NCBI GenBank assembly: GCA_003342895.1
Contig: PTFA01000055.1
Location: 3,317,629-3,381,628 of the forward strand
Length of the DNA stretch: 64,000 bases
Source: Casuarius casuarius
Taxonomy: Eukaryota; Chordata; Aves; Casuariiformes; Casuariidae
Reading direction: 5' to 3'
The notes beneath the pieces are model-generated. The model saw nothing but the letters and a program-made list of their open reading frames with translations. It was not told where the DNA came from and made no database searches. The translations under genes and the position numbers were made by a program. Shown one piece after another: positions 49,059 through 60,735 of this stretch (its first letter is position 1; the number at the start of each line of letters is the position of its first letter).

Positions 49059-49899
49059 GTTAACTCTGGGAGAGATGTAGTAAGTCTCATGCTAAATTAT
49101 TCTGAGTCCCAGTCATTTACATACCCTTTTAGACAACCTACAGAGAGAGTTTCATAAAACAAAGGAAAAGTATCAAATATACTGTAGCAGAAAAGCAGGG
49201 ACATTCTTCAAACTAGAAACACTTATAATTTACTCAGAAGAGAGACTGGAAAAATAAAACCACATAAAAATAGATTAACACTTAATATATTAGCAGAAAG
49301 GCAAAAAGTCTGACAAGAATTCTGTTTCCCTCTCTGAGTTGAACTCTTGGGTACTTTTCTGTCAATTAGCAACAGAAAATGGAAGGCCATCTATATCACA
49401 AGTCAATGTCGTTCCACTGGAATAAAATCTACTTTAGCCTTTCAATTCACTAAAAGGCTTTTGCAGCATTCACACAGTTTTGAAGGGTTATGAGGGCAAG
49501 TTTTGCATAGACACCTCTATGTAGTTAATTTACTTACAGGTACTTTTCTTTGGGCAGTGTTATAAAAAAGTAAATTGGATTCATGCTTAGCTATTTTTAA
49601 CACCAATGGAATCTAGCCTGCCCAGTGCCTCCTCTAAGTAAACTGCACCTTCAGGAGTTTTAGGCTTCTCATCTGTCAAAGCTTGATTTTCCTGATCTCA
49701 AGATGTAACTTTCAGTAAACTCAATACTTTAAAAAGAATTAATCTCCCTTGTAGACTTGTAGATACTTTTGGACATTCCTCTAGAGAGCCAATAACCAGT
49801 CAAATCAAAACAAAATCTCATCCACGACAAAGAAGTAGATGATGCTTTTTGAGAGCAACTAGTCAACACATCCAAAGGACAAAATTTGTTTGTAAATGG
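49059..49899. other. Unassigned block between LINE pieces A and B
   Basis: In the remembered element the flanking words of pieces A and B are only about 150-200 bases apart, but here they are separated by about 840. The excess of roughly 650 bases is therefore either a later insertion or sequence too diverged to follow. I see no recognisable SINE head, LTR ends or reading frame in it. An exact target-site duplication could not be found by eye. Confidence 0.4.
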
Positions 49900-50215
49900 G
49901 AGAACTTTTCACATATGTAGAAGGAAAACAAAATAACAAGATGCAGAAAGGCTATCAAATTCTTGGCATGTACTGGGACAACTTTTGTTTCAGCAGCTGA
50001 GGAAGCTTTTCAGGGAACTGGTGCTCAGTGTTTGGTTCTGACTAATAGGGAAGAATTGAGTAAGTATGTAAACATGCAAGGTAATTTGCACAAGTTTAAT
50101 GAGAACTTAGGCACTGTTCTAAGAAATGGAAACATAAAAACTAGGATAATTTCCTACAGAAAAGCAGAATTCAGCAAACTCTGAAAATTGATAGGTAGTA
50201 TTTCTCAAAAGATAG
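49900..50215 (+). mobile_element. Old CR1/L3-like LINE, piece B (end of endonuclease)
   Basis: AATTCTTGGCATGTACTGGG, then TTTGTTTCAGCAGCTGAGGA and TTCTGACTAATAGGGAAGAA match in order a stretch of old CR1/L3-like ORF2 remembered as AATTCTTAGCATGTGTTGC, CTATTTCAGAAAGTGGAGGA and CTGACTAACAGGGAAGAATT. The next words, GTTCTAAGAAATGGAAAC and AAAGCAGAATTCAGCAAACT, match ATTCTAAGGAATGGTAGG and AAGGCAGATTTTGGTAAGCT. A plus frame is open across it for 73 codons and contains QCLVLTNREELSKYVNM, the protein form of the LTNREEL motif. This is the clearest coding remnant of the element. It is still isolated and cannot make a working protein. Confidence 0.78.
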
Positions 50216-50989
50216 CCTGAGGATTAAGGGAGCACCAGCTGTAGTTTAAGAAATGGTGTTCAAAGCAGGTCCATAGCTGAAGGTGGCAATCAGAGCCCAA
50301 GCATATGATGTAAAAATAAGAAATACTACAGGCATCTAACTTTCAACTGGAAAGAGACCGAAAAATAACAAGAAGTAGTTCCACAAAGATACTAGAAATG
50401 AAAGCATGCAAAGGGAAGTAGAAGAGGCTGAAAACATATAATGACAGAAGGAATGTTTTCTGCTCCAGTCCTCATACATGAGGATGCTCTGGGTGCATTT
50501 ATTATGTTAAACGAAAGGTGGATAGGTGATCTCTGGCTTCAAGGTGGAATGGTACAGACTGGCTCATGTCTTGATTGCTCAGGCTTGCTTACTCTGGAGT
50601 AGGCTGGATTCACCACCTGTGGAGCACTGGGCCATCAGCCTGCTGAGATGCAGATGAGGCCCTAAGATGTAGTTATCATTTTTGTGTTTTTTTCAGTTGG
50701 AAGTGTCTGACATAAAGAGGATGTTCACGGACCACCGAAGTGGTGTTCTTCTGGTAGAAAACAGAAGATATGTTCTGCTTGCCCTAGTGTCACATGGGAT
50801 CATGTCACAGTGTTTGAGATAGCAAGGCCACCTGGGATAGTGTTGGTGCAAGGTGGAAGGGATCGAACCTGGGGTTATCTTATCCATACTACCTTTTGGA
50901 AATGGTCCTTGGAGTCAATTATCTCCCAGACTGTGTCCACAGAGAGAAGTAGTTGGAGCAATCAAAAACAGACACATGAAATGGATGGA
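50216..50989. other. Unassigned block between LINE pieces B and C
   Basis: Most of this should correspond to the centre of LINE ORF2, but only faint resemblance remains at 50,340-50,430. From about 50,520 to 50,960 I cannot follow the LINE at all. The block contains a strong acceptor-like tract (TTTTGTGTTTTTTTCAG, ending 50,695) followed by 41 open codons with no recognised motif, and a B-box-like GATCGAACCTGGGG at about 50,861. It may hold a later insertion. Confidence 0.35.
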
Positions 50990-51440
50990 AGTTACAGAAT
51001 ATGTTGATGAGATAGATGTATTCATTTTAGCAAGGTCTTCTAAAATTCATCTTACTTTGCTTAAGGAACTAGCAAGTGTGATTTCTGAATCATTAATAAT
51101 TATCTTTGAGAATTCATGAAGATCAGGGTACATTTCAGAAGACTCTAAAATCTCTCTTTAAAAAATGGCAAAAAGGGACTGAAGACACACTAAACTAACG
51201 TCACAAAAATTGTTAAACAGTCCATAAGCACAGTCTATAAGCCCTAGGTGGAAAAATGATATTCAAAGATGATCAGTTATTCCTTTTCAAACTAAGGACC
51301 CATACTCTGAGCTGGGCCCATAAGGATTGCACTAGGCTCTGGTCTATTCAACATTTCCATTACTGAGTTGGGAAATGGAAACAGGCAGTGTGCTTGTAAC
51401 ATGTGCAGGTGACATTAAGCTCTGGGGAGGGAGAAAGAAA
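50990..51440 (+). mobile_element. Old CR1/L3-like LINE, piece C (reverse transcriptase part)
   Basis: ATTTTAGCAAGGTCTTCTAA, then TTAAGGAACTAGCAAGTGTG and ATTATCTTTGAGAATTCATG follow the start of the reverse transcriptase domain, remembered as CTAGCAAGGGTCTCCTAAAA, AGGAATTAGCCAAAGTC and ATTATCTTTGAGAACTCCTGG. After a gap, GGCTCTGGTCTATTCAACAT and GCAGGTGACATTAAGCTCTG match GGTCTGGTACTATTCAATAT and GCAGATGACACCAAGCTGGG. The last is the FADD catalytic motif of LINE reverse transcriptases; at 51,405-51,413 it reads A-G-D, so the first aspartate is lost. Part of the palm domain is deleted between the two halves. The element is dead. Confidence 0.75.
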
Positions 51441-51582
51441 AAGCAATCAGTGGTTATATTCTTTCCATGTTCAGACTTGCCAATTGCTTCTCGAGGAATA
51501 CAAGAATTATTCCTAAAGACCAGACTGAGAAGCATAAAATTTGTTTAACCAACGATTCAGAGATTTACAAACAGATAAATAC

Positions 51583-51645
51583 ATTATACATACATATATA
51601 TATATATTTGTATGTATGCATGTATATATTTATACATATATATAG
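51583..51645. repeat. TA / TATG compound microsatellite
   Basis: ACATACATATATATATAT is followed by TGTATGTATGCATGTATATA and further TA words. It lies about 140 bases past the last recognisable LINE sequence. Confidence 0.88.
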
Positions 51646-53314
51646 TGGGCCATTTTTTGGCAGAATGTTCTGGGAAGAGAATATATACAGAGAACACTTG
51701 CTTGACTGACAGGGTGTTATAATCACAAAAAGATAACTGATATTAATGAAAGCCTCTTTGGAAGTAGCTGTGTTTATGAACAAACATTTTCTATTATGAA
51801 ACTACAAAAATTGTAATTAGTCTCACATAAAAGATTTTGAACGGCATTCCGTATCGTATGTGGCCACTGGTACATTAAAGTTAGATGTCCAAACACTAGA
51901 TTCAGAAAGGTAATGCCAAACTTTCAGTTCACATTGATTTTCCTCCTTTCTCTCAAACCGTAATTTTTCCTGTGGTTTTCAGTGGTTTTAAAACAGATGT
52001 ACTCTTCCATTAAAATATTAAATATCCCTCTGTATTACTAATTAACACTGTAGGTATGCATTAGGACCAGAAAAGCTGCCTTTACCGACTTGGTTACATA
52101 AGCTTGGGTTACAATGCTTCTGTATGGATTCAGCAAGAGAATATGGATGGGATCCAGGAAGACTTCTGAGACTTTGGAGGAAAGGACCACAATTAAAAAT
52201 GATTAGGATGCTTTACAACAAATTGCAAATATAACCTGAAATCCCCGAAATAGCAGCGGTGTCAAAATTGAAGCACAGAAGATGAAAAATGTTTGTTTAA
52301 TGTATTTTTATGTAATATAATACATGCTGTTGGACGTTCCCTTCCTGACAGAACTCCTCAGGGGAAGAATAGTAAAGGACAGATGTGACATAAGAAACAA
52401 ATTAGTTTCCCTAAAAACGTATGAAGTCATTTGGTATTCATTGTACTGGTAACCATCAGGATGGATTGGTTGAAAGTACATCTAGTAAACTGAAAAAATA
52501 TTCATTATTTAAATGTGTTCTATTTAATCCATTGTTTCAAAATCATGCTCCCTCACTCCAGGCTCCACTCACACTCCTACACAGTAATAGCCATCTATTC
52601 CGAAGAGCACCCTTTGCTAATCTCTGATTGGGACATTTCTCATTTGTTTAACATCCTTCCAGTATTAACAGACTGAATTACTGCCATGGCAAATACAAAG
52701 GATGAGTCTGACTCCCTGACTTCTCTTTGGCATTAGAAATTGTAATGTACTCTACATTAGCTAGCAAGAGGCAAAGTTGTTTTAATAGAAATGAAGCTAG
52801 GATTTCGTCTGGGGCACTCTACTGATTGCAGGAAGCTGTTCTTGTTTTTTTGTTTTCTGTTTTTTTTTCCTTAACATAATGGATCCCTACAGACTACTAT
52901 TATGTTGAAAAGCAATTGCCTACCTAAGAATTATGCTCATGTGTCATCAGCCTCTGGCCTAAAGTAGGTTGGGAATTTTTTGATATATAAATATGTATTT
53001 TTTGTCCAAAGATGTCTATTCATCAGATTCACTATATGTCAGGAAAGTTTCTCATGGACAATGAATTTCCTAAAAAAAAAAACAATCTGTGGGAGAGAAA
53101 GAAAAGGAGAGAGAGAAAGAAACAGAAAGACACTGGAATAGCAAATAGCTAACTTATGATAGGAAAGTTTGTTTGTTTTCTGTAAAATTGTCCATGATAC
53201 AATTCTTTTCCCATTCCACATCAAGATAAAACCAAGATGTTTGAAAATGATATGAAAGATGCATATGAAAATATTTAGTGAAAAAAATGAATAAGAGATA
53301 CACAGTAATTCAGA
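51646..53314. other. Non-coding AT-rich DNA, no gene seen
   Basis: No gene is recognised. A T-rich patch lies at about 52,843-52,872. A purine-rich GA tract at 53,091-53,130 (GAGAGAAA and GAAAGA words) is a low-complexity repeat. Confidence 0.5.
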
Positions 53315-53655
53315 GCAGCCTAATGATTAGGGATGTGATTTGGGATGCAAAAGACTCAGTTTTAAGCCCTGGATATGCATTATTTAGAGGAAGGACTCCC
53401 TGGTTCCTTATCTCCCCAGTGACTGTTCTAACTTCTAAGCTGATCTGACAGGTTCCAACTGAAGTTATCTTGTGGAGTTCTTCCGATTATATAAATAATT
53501 GAGTGGTTTTTGGAGCAGAGATTTGAACCTCTTTCTTCCCAAATGAGTACTCTAACTGCTAGGTGGTACAGTTCCTCCTCTCACTATTTCTCTCTGATCC
53601 AATGAGTATTTAATATTTTATATAAAGTAGAACTGCTCCAAGAAGAGCAACTGAA
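53315..53655. mobile_element. tRNA-like inverted-repeat element, copy 2
   Basis: The left arm (53,315-53,372) reads CCTAATGATTAGGGATGTGA on the plus strand. The right arm (53,508-53,576) reads GCAGAGATTTGAACCTCTTT on to TACTCTAACTGCTAGGTGG, the reverse strand of the same tRNA-like head with its B-box-like TTGAACC. Beyond the right arm, AATGAGTATTTAATATTTTA and AACTGCTCCAAGAAGAG match the body word of copy 1 at 45.7 kb. A reversed version of that body also sits at about 53,470-53,507 (TATAAATAATTGAGTGG), so the element is palindromic in layout. It is decayed and has no coding frame. The arms do not fold as functional tRNAs. Confidence 0.66.
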
Positions 53656-56600
53656 GAGAAGAACAAACTGTATTTTCTTTTAGCATAGCTTTTTTATAGT
53701 GACTGCTGCTACACTTTCATGTGTTCCTGTTAAAAACATGCCTGGCTCAGCACCACGCAGTCTGTCAAATTCCCTTCAGCCTCTTTAAGAACTATATTTT
53801 GAAGGACCTTCTCTTCCCTATTGGTCTTGTTGTTGCATCCCATCATATTATTCAGTCAATAATGCAACACCCCTGATTTCTGCAAAGTGTAATGAATAAA
53901 AAGGCTAGTATCTTCCTATTTTGGTATTATGTGGCACAGCATAACTGTTACAAATATGCTTGAAAATAATATTCAAAATGCATCTTTACTTCTTATTAAA
54001 AAAGCAAAAGGTTATTAAAAGTAATATTGAGAAGAGATATTAAAGGAAAAATAGTTCTTCCACAAGACCACAAAGAAAACTCTAAATTTTTCAATTTTAT
54101 AATAGAGGGTCATTCTGAGGTGAAAGTAAATTCATGAAGACAGCAGTGAAATGAGACGATACTCAAGAAATGGAAAGGAAATTGTCATCATGTCCTATGG
54201 CTAAAACGTATTTTATGCTGATTTATAATTCTCTTATGCTCTTCCTTAACTGAAGTCCCTAAAGGAAAACTCTAACTGAATGTTGCCTTTGAGGTTATGA
54301 AATGCACAGAGAAGAGACTGATTAGAGGGCCTTTTTGCTACTCTGTATAACAATCCAGAAAATATCTCAATTGCAGTTAAATCTCAGAAAACTCTGGGAG
54401 AGATATTCCTTTTGAGATGGAATATCATCTTTGGGATGGAACAACATCCACTTTTTCAGTTCACAAATAAAAAATGGGTCATGTTATTTTTATGTTTACA
54501 TTAAAATTAAATGATTTCTAGCTTCTATAGAATGTGTTTGAGGAGCAAACCTTGTGTACTCAAGCAATTCATATTAGTCCAGAAGTCAGTCTCTCTGCCT
54601 GACAGTTGTCTGAAACATGTAAATCATTCCAAACTTCAATGTATGGACACATCATACTATATAAATTCTGGCAGTCAGTATTTCTCAGAGCTGGATATGC
54701 AGTTCTACTGAGATTTCAAAAAAGACATATTTTGAGGCATTCAGTTCAACCTATTGCAGCTGTAGTCTTTGCACCCACAGTTTTCAGGTTTTCCCACTTT
54801 CTTTAGTCAGTCTATAGTATTTTGAACTGCCTAGGTTTACCTACCCCAGCAATAGGAACCCAGACTTTTACTTCCTCAATGTTCCCATATGCCAATGCAA
54901 CTCTGAGTCAATCTCCGACAGTACACGGATGGAATAAGTACTAGACAGGATAAAATGCTTATTTCCATACTGCTGAATGGCTTGAGTCTTTCATATTCAG
55001 CACATTAAAAGCCCAAGACATCAGGCATTTGAACAATGTTTTCTAAATGACTAGCCCTCTGGAAGGAAAGCTCACCAGCAGGTGTTCTCCAGTGCAGGTG
55101 AAAGGAGCAACTTGTGGAGTATTTATCATTTTCTTGAAACAGTCATAGAATAAGGTGCACCTTGAAATAATGAGGCAATAAGACAGTCTTTTCTCAATCC
55201 TGGCTACTCCCAGCTGGCACATTCTTCTTTTCAGTCATTCTTGCTATACTGTTTCCCAATGCACTCAGCACAGAAACCCAGCAGATGTAGACAGAGACAG
55301 TTGTCTCTAGTCAGTGAGCTGGCCCAACCTGTCACAGTCCCCTCCTTCACTGCTTTCTGGGATAGTTATTTCCAGAAAATTAAAGCTCTATATTTGATCT
55401 TAAGACTGGAAGGCAAGTTGAATGGCACTACAAAATACTATCATAGGCTTGTTGACTATTTTCTTATGTTTGAAGTGAATATCACAAGGCATCATGCCAA
55501 GAATCCCATTTTGTCTGAGCAATCCCATTATCCAACTTGCCATTTGTGATTCAGCTAGATTATATTTTCTGAGTTGAATTTCTATTTCCACTTTCAGCAC
55601 TGATGTAATTCTACTTGTACTCTTTTCCATTGCTATTTCTTGGTAAATGGATTAGTCCAAATATTGTTTTGTGTTTGTTTTCCAGAATTAGAAAAAGAAA
55701 TGTTATAGTGGACAAAGCCTTTTAAAGTAAAACCTGCTTTCCTTTGAAATGTTATACATTAATTCATAAAGAGCTTGCACTAATTTTTCAGCTATTTAGG
55801 AGGCTATAATAAATCTAGAATGGATTATCAAGATGTAGAAGTGCAAGGAATAATTAGAAGCCTTTTACCCTAGGAGACCTGTGCCTAAATTCTGTCTAGC
55901 AGTTGGTAGCATGAAAACTGGAATTTGTTACCATCATGCAACTTCTTGGCACCATTTGTGTACTTAAAAGCTGAATTATACCCTTTTTGCTGGAGATCTA
56001 GGGCTGAAGTATGCAGACTTGAAAGGCAGAAATACAAGTGCAGAATTATGTAATGCTGAGAAACACTAAATGTCTGTCAGATGAATTATTGACATTGACA
56101 AGCCTACAGAGGTATATCAGACATTCACTCCATCAGATTATGTGGCTTCCTTTCCTCTCCTTCAACTGTTTAATTGTACCTCTTGAGGAGGAGCTAGAAT
56201 AAAACAGCTCTCCCTTTAGAGGTAGTATGGATACAACATAAAACATACCCAGACGAACCTCTCTGAATTGCTCTTCCATGGCAGGTCTCCTTTACATCAG
56301 TGGAGCCTTCTCAGAAGGCAGGAGAAGCTGATGCCATCCTCTGCCACTGCTGGCCAGTTTCAGGGCGTGAGAACACCCTCATGGATACAGCGAAGTGCAT
56401 GTACCTCCACTGAGAACTGGACTGTCGTTGCAGTGATCCACTCAATAGATACTGAAAGAGAATGCCTTTTGGTAGCTATTGACTTCTATTGAAAAATGTC
56501 TATAACTATAGCAATATTCTCAGTTAAAATTTCAATTTAGCAGTTATTTCATTCGGGATTGTTTGTTTTTCTAATAGGATGAAAATGTTCATTTTTCCTG

Positions 56601-56783
56601 AAGCTATTTTATTTATTTTTCATCTCACTTTATCTATAAAGGACTACGCATCATGTGCTGGCTCATCCTCTGTTTCAGTGCAGAGATCACAAAGATTCTA
56701 ATCCCCTTTTTCTATCTGATGTGTTTCATCTTTTTCTTTACTTAAAGCAGTAGGGTCTATACAAAAAAAAGATTCTTCCTGTA
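53656..56783. other. Non-coding AT-rich DNA, no gene seen
   Basis: No gene is recognised; the plus frame at 55,241-55,549 (102 codons) is overlapped on the minus strand and has no motif. At 54,402-54,449 GATATTCC and GGAATATC form an 8-base inverted repeat, and TTTGAGATGGAATATCATC is followed by its diverged copy TTTGGGATGGAACAACATC. Confidence 0.5.
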
Positions 56784-56803
56784 AATATATATATATATAT
56801 ATA
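56784..56803. repeat. (AT)n microsatellite
   Basis: About ten consecutive AT units followed by a run of seven T. Confidence 0.85.
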
Positions 56804-57920
56804 TTTTTTTCTAGATATCAAAGGCTGAGATGTGGTCTGGCATTTTTGAATGACATGTAACATGGTAGGGATGCAGACTATCTGTAATAGCTGTGATGTA
56901 ACAGACAAACTATTTGGCTAGTGCAAATTCTACTTCCTTTCTCAATTAAATCTGCTGCTGCCTAATACTACAGGCTACATTCAGAGGAAAGGAACTGTTC
57001 AGCTTTCAGGAGGAGACAATAATTTATTCGTCTAAACTGTTAATTAAAACACAAACACAATGGCTTTTGAATCACATTTAGCCTGCATTATTGGTTCTGG
57101 GTTTTGAAATGGAGATTGTTGTTGGCAGCTGCAGGCTTCACACAAAAAGTTAAGACATAAAAGACTAATTTCTGTCTTATCACATGGAAGTGCAAATTAT
57201 GCCTTTCTTTATGATGAGCCAAACTGACTGCTCAAGCTCTAAAATATCACTGCAGAGCTAGGCCAACCCACTGGGATAATTTCAGTGCTGGAGGATCACC
57301 AGTAAATTTGGGTCTCCAGTAAGGGCAAAGCAATGAATAAAAATACAAGAAAAGCTAGTAATATGTGAGGTTTTGCTCCCAAAATATTCCAAGGTTAGGG
57401 GTTAGACAGCTTTATATTTTTTCCTATACCTGGCTTACTCCAGCAAATAGACGTGGATGTTTTTTGTAGTAGAATCAGGCTGTTTCCCTATTGCTATTGA
57501 GATTATCCTCATGGCATTTAAAAACCTGACTTTTCCTTACTTTACCAGTATTCTGAGGACAATAATTTTAAGCAAATATATCATGGCTCCACTTGTTTGT
57601 GCCATATCTTGTTGAGGAGGCAAGTAAATAACGCACGCAAGAAAAAAACATAAAACCCTGCAAATGTTCATCAGAGCAACTAAATGAAATCCCTGGCATT
57701 ACTTTTGCATCCCTGTTGTGCTTACTTTCCAGTCATGGAGGAAATTAATATTCCCTGTCATGAATATTGACTAGAACAGTAAATTTAAGTGACAATATAT
57801 TCACCAAATTTCAAATTAGCATTTACCATACACAATGGAGATAAAGATGTAGAGTCAGTCACAACAGCCCGAATTTGAAATATAAAACATTCAAAAACAA
57901 CTCTGAAACAAGTTTTATAC
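56804..57920. other. Unique AT-rich block with factor-like motifs
   Basis: No gene, no open frame of note and no repeat resemblance is visible from about 57.0 to 57.9 kb. The sequence is smooth and AT-rich and carries TTAATTAAA, TTTGCAT (octamer-like), GAAATTAATATT and CATGAATATT words. This texture is common in conserved non-coding elements near developmental genes but is not proof. Confidence 0.28.
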
Positions 57921-59789
57921 CTTTAATGGAGGAAAATTTCAAACAAGCCAGTACATAAACAAACTGGGTTAAATTGTTTCTCTCCAAACCAAACCAAAAA
58001 GAACTTTTACAATTTTTTAAGTTACTGTCTGCTGTGGAATTCTAAGCAATCTTCTTTGCATGTATATTTGTCATCTTTTTCTTTATTCTGATAAACACGG
58101 ATGTTAGAAATCAGAAAGTCCTACATCATTATTTGTCCTGCTACTATCAAGCCATTATTCCCTTCTGCCCAATCTCTAGGCCGCATCCCAGGTGCATAAC
58201 TTAGCACAGTGCATTTTAGATGCCCTGTGGTACCCTGCCTAGCCTTCCATTACTACTCAGGGAGACCACCAGTCTTCCAATAGCCCTGAGTCATATCTAC
58301 CAGCCCTACGCAGATGTTTAAGATACCCTTAGACATCAAAGATGTCACTAGACTCCTCTGTGTAGACTGCCACAGTAGAAGTCTGAATAATCTCATATTA
58401 AAAAATTCCAGAGCTAGGGCTTATACTACTACTTTAAGAAAGTCTTCCACAGTGAACAAGGCCAAGTTTTAAAGGCATTCCCTTCCATATTCTCTGAACA
58501 ACATTTTTTCTAACAAGAATATCTTTACCGCACAAGGCCTGTGCTGGAGACGCTTCTTGTACATTAGCACCAACAGTATTTACTGCACAGAAGAATTCTT
58601 GCAACACAGTATAAGAATTCTCCAGAGCTAAGACCTTACAAGGACTATACAATATAGCACAGTGAAGTCCCTTTGTGGAGTGAGTGCTTTACAAAGCTGG
58701 CACAGACTAAACATTTCCATTTTTTGTCTGAACTTGCCTTAGAAGGAATAATTTCTAAGTCATGCAGCAATTAGTTAAGGCATGTGGGTGCAGATGTGTT
58801 TCTGCAGCTCTGAATGCTGCATGTTGTTGCGAGCTTTTCTGTATTTCAGTTCACTTTCACCCCAACCTGAACTTTTTATGTTCAGTTGTAAGAAGCCTGA
58901 AAAGATTTTTTTTTAAAGCAGCATTTAAAGGTCAGTATAATAGAACATCTTAATCATGCATTTTAATATGGAAATCTAAAGACTGAAGACAACAAGGAAT
59001 TTGGCCTTTAGTTCTTTAAGACTTCTTAGAATAGTTTAATAATTAACTTATTAAAAATGAATTTATACATATAAAGTATATTTTGTTATCGAAGGAAATC
59101 TAATACACATGGGCATATGTAAAATCCTATTGAAATGGAGAAAAGAAAAAACGGGCAAAAAAAGGCAAGAGAAGAAAGCATGCAATAAGGTTCAGCCACA
59201 AATCGGAGACAGAGTATAGATAACCCCTGGCTATTTAACAAAGTGCCATACACAGGAGCCTTTCTTCTGAGAGTCCTGTTCACAACGTTATTGAGTATAT
59301 TTCTTGAAGTAGCACAGGTCTGCACACATCAGCCTCAATCGGAGTGACAAGCTAATGACATGAGGTAAAGACTGTGTAAGCAGAAAGGCATGGGTCATGT
59401 AAGCAACATAAACTATGCCAGGTTGCAAGTGATAGGCTACTGCCATGGACTGCTTTCCTCTTTTACAAATTTGTGCATGAAATGGTTCAGCTAACCATGG
59501 CTGAACTAACCAGAAAGACAGAGGAAGGGGGAAAAGACAACAGAGGTAACCGGGCAAAAGTAGAACATAATTGGTAAGTGAAGTGAGGTCAACCAGTGAG
59601 ATGAATCTCAGTGAGGCTGAAGCTGAGGGGAGTGGAGCAAGCAGCCAAGTAATGAAGGGAAGTGAATGCTCAGGGACAAAATTTTATAAGAAACACTCCT
59701 AACTTCTACAGCAAGAGAATAAACCTACTGCTTAATCTACTCCTTCCTGGCATGAGCAAGAGGGTACTACTTCAATGCAGCCACAGAAA
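57921..59789. other. Non-coding AT-rich DNA, no gene seen
   Basis: Minus frames at 58,434-58,652 and 59,288-59,557 have no recognised motif. No firm repeat is seen. A T run of nine lies near 58,905. Confidence 0.5.
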
Positions 59790-60735
59790 TCAAAGATTCA
59801 AGGAAAAAAATTAGGCTGGCAGGGACCTCTGGAGATCAGCTAGTCCAAACTCCCCCTCCAAACAGAACTAATTCAGAGCCCGTCCAGGTTGCTCAGGGTT
59901 TTGCCCACTCAAGAGTTCAGTACCTCCAAGGGTAGAGTCCCCACCAGCCTCTCTGGGCAGCCTGTTCCAGAGCTTTACCACCCTCATAGTGAAGAACTTT
60001 TTCCCTTATGTCCAACAGGAAACTCCCTTGTAAGCTGTGAGTGTTGCCTCTTGTCCTTTTGCTGTGCAGCTCTGACAAGAGCCTCGTGTTGCCTTTCTTC
60101 TAACCTCCCTTTAGGTCAGAGAAGGCTGCTGTTAGATGCCGCTTCTCTTCTGCAGGCTAAACAACCTCAATGCCTTCAGGCTCCTCCTGCATCATACGTT
60201 GCAGCCTCCTAACCATCATGCTGGCTAGCTTTCTGATGGATTCTCTTCTGTTTGTCCACATGTGCTGTGCTGGGGGCCCAATAATCCAGACACGGACTTA
60301 GGAGCACTGAGTAGCAATCCACTGGCTGCACTCTTCCTCATGCAGCCAAGTACCTGGTTAGCCTTCATTGCTGACCCACATTCAGCTTGTGCACCACGGC
60401 CCCCAGGTCTCTTCCACAGAGCTGCTACCCAGCCAGGCAGTCCCTGGCCAGTACTGCTGCATACAGTTATCCCACCCAGATGCAAGACTTTGCATTTGTT
60501 TCTGTTGAAATTTCTGAGGTTCCTGTCAGCCCATTTCTACAGCTTGTCTATGTCCCTCTAAATAGCAGCACTGCCTTCCCATATATCAATTGCTCCCCCC
60601 ACTTAGGTATCACCCACAAACTTGTGGAGAGTTCATTCTGTCCCATTATCCAGCTCGCTGATGGAGATGTTAAATGGGATCAGCCTCAGTGACACCTCCT
60701 GAGGAACAGCACTTGTAACTGGTTGCCAGTTAGAA
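59790..60735 (-). mobile_element. CR1 LINE, 3' half, minus strand
   Basis: This is the largest and best preserved CR1 piece. Its 3' end is on the left: CAAAGATTCAAGGAAAAAAA is the decayed terminal repeat, followed by GGCAGGGACCTCTGGAGATC and AGCTAGTCCAAACTCC, the reverse strand of the typical CR1 3' end. Then GGGCAGCCTGTTCCAGAGCT and GTGAAGAACTTTTTCCC mark the ORF2 tail; translated on the minus strand this gives KKFFTMRVVKLWNRLPREA. Further right are CCAATAATCCAGACACGGAC and a run ending in GAACAGCACTTGTAACTGGT TGCC, which fit the C-terminal and reverse-transcriptase part of ORF2. The 5' end is lost, as usual for CR1. Frame breaks in ORF2 make the copy inactive. No target-site duplication was seen. 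Confidence 0.92.

Noticed and set aside
60225..60561. Open frames on both strands at 60.2-60.6 kb as host genes
   Set aside because: They lie inside the minus-strand CR1 LINE and are readings of its decayed ORF2 in various frames.
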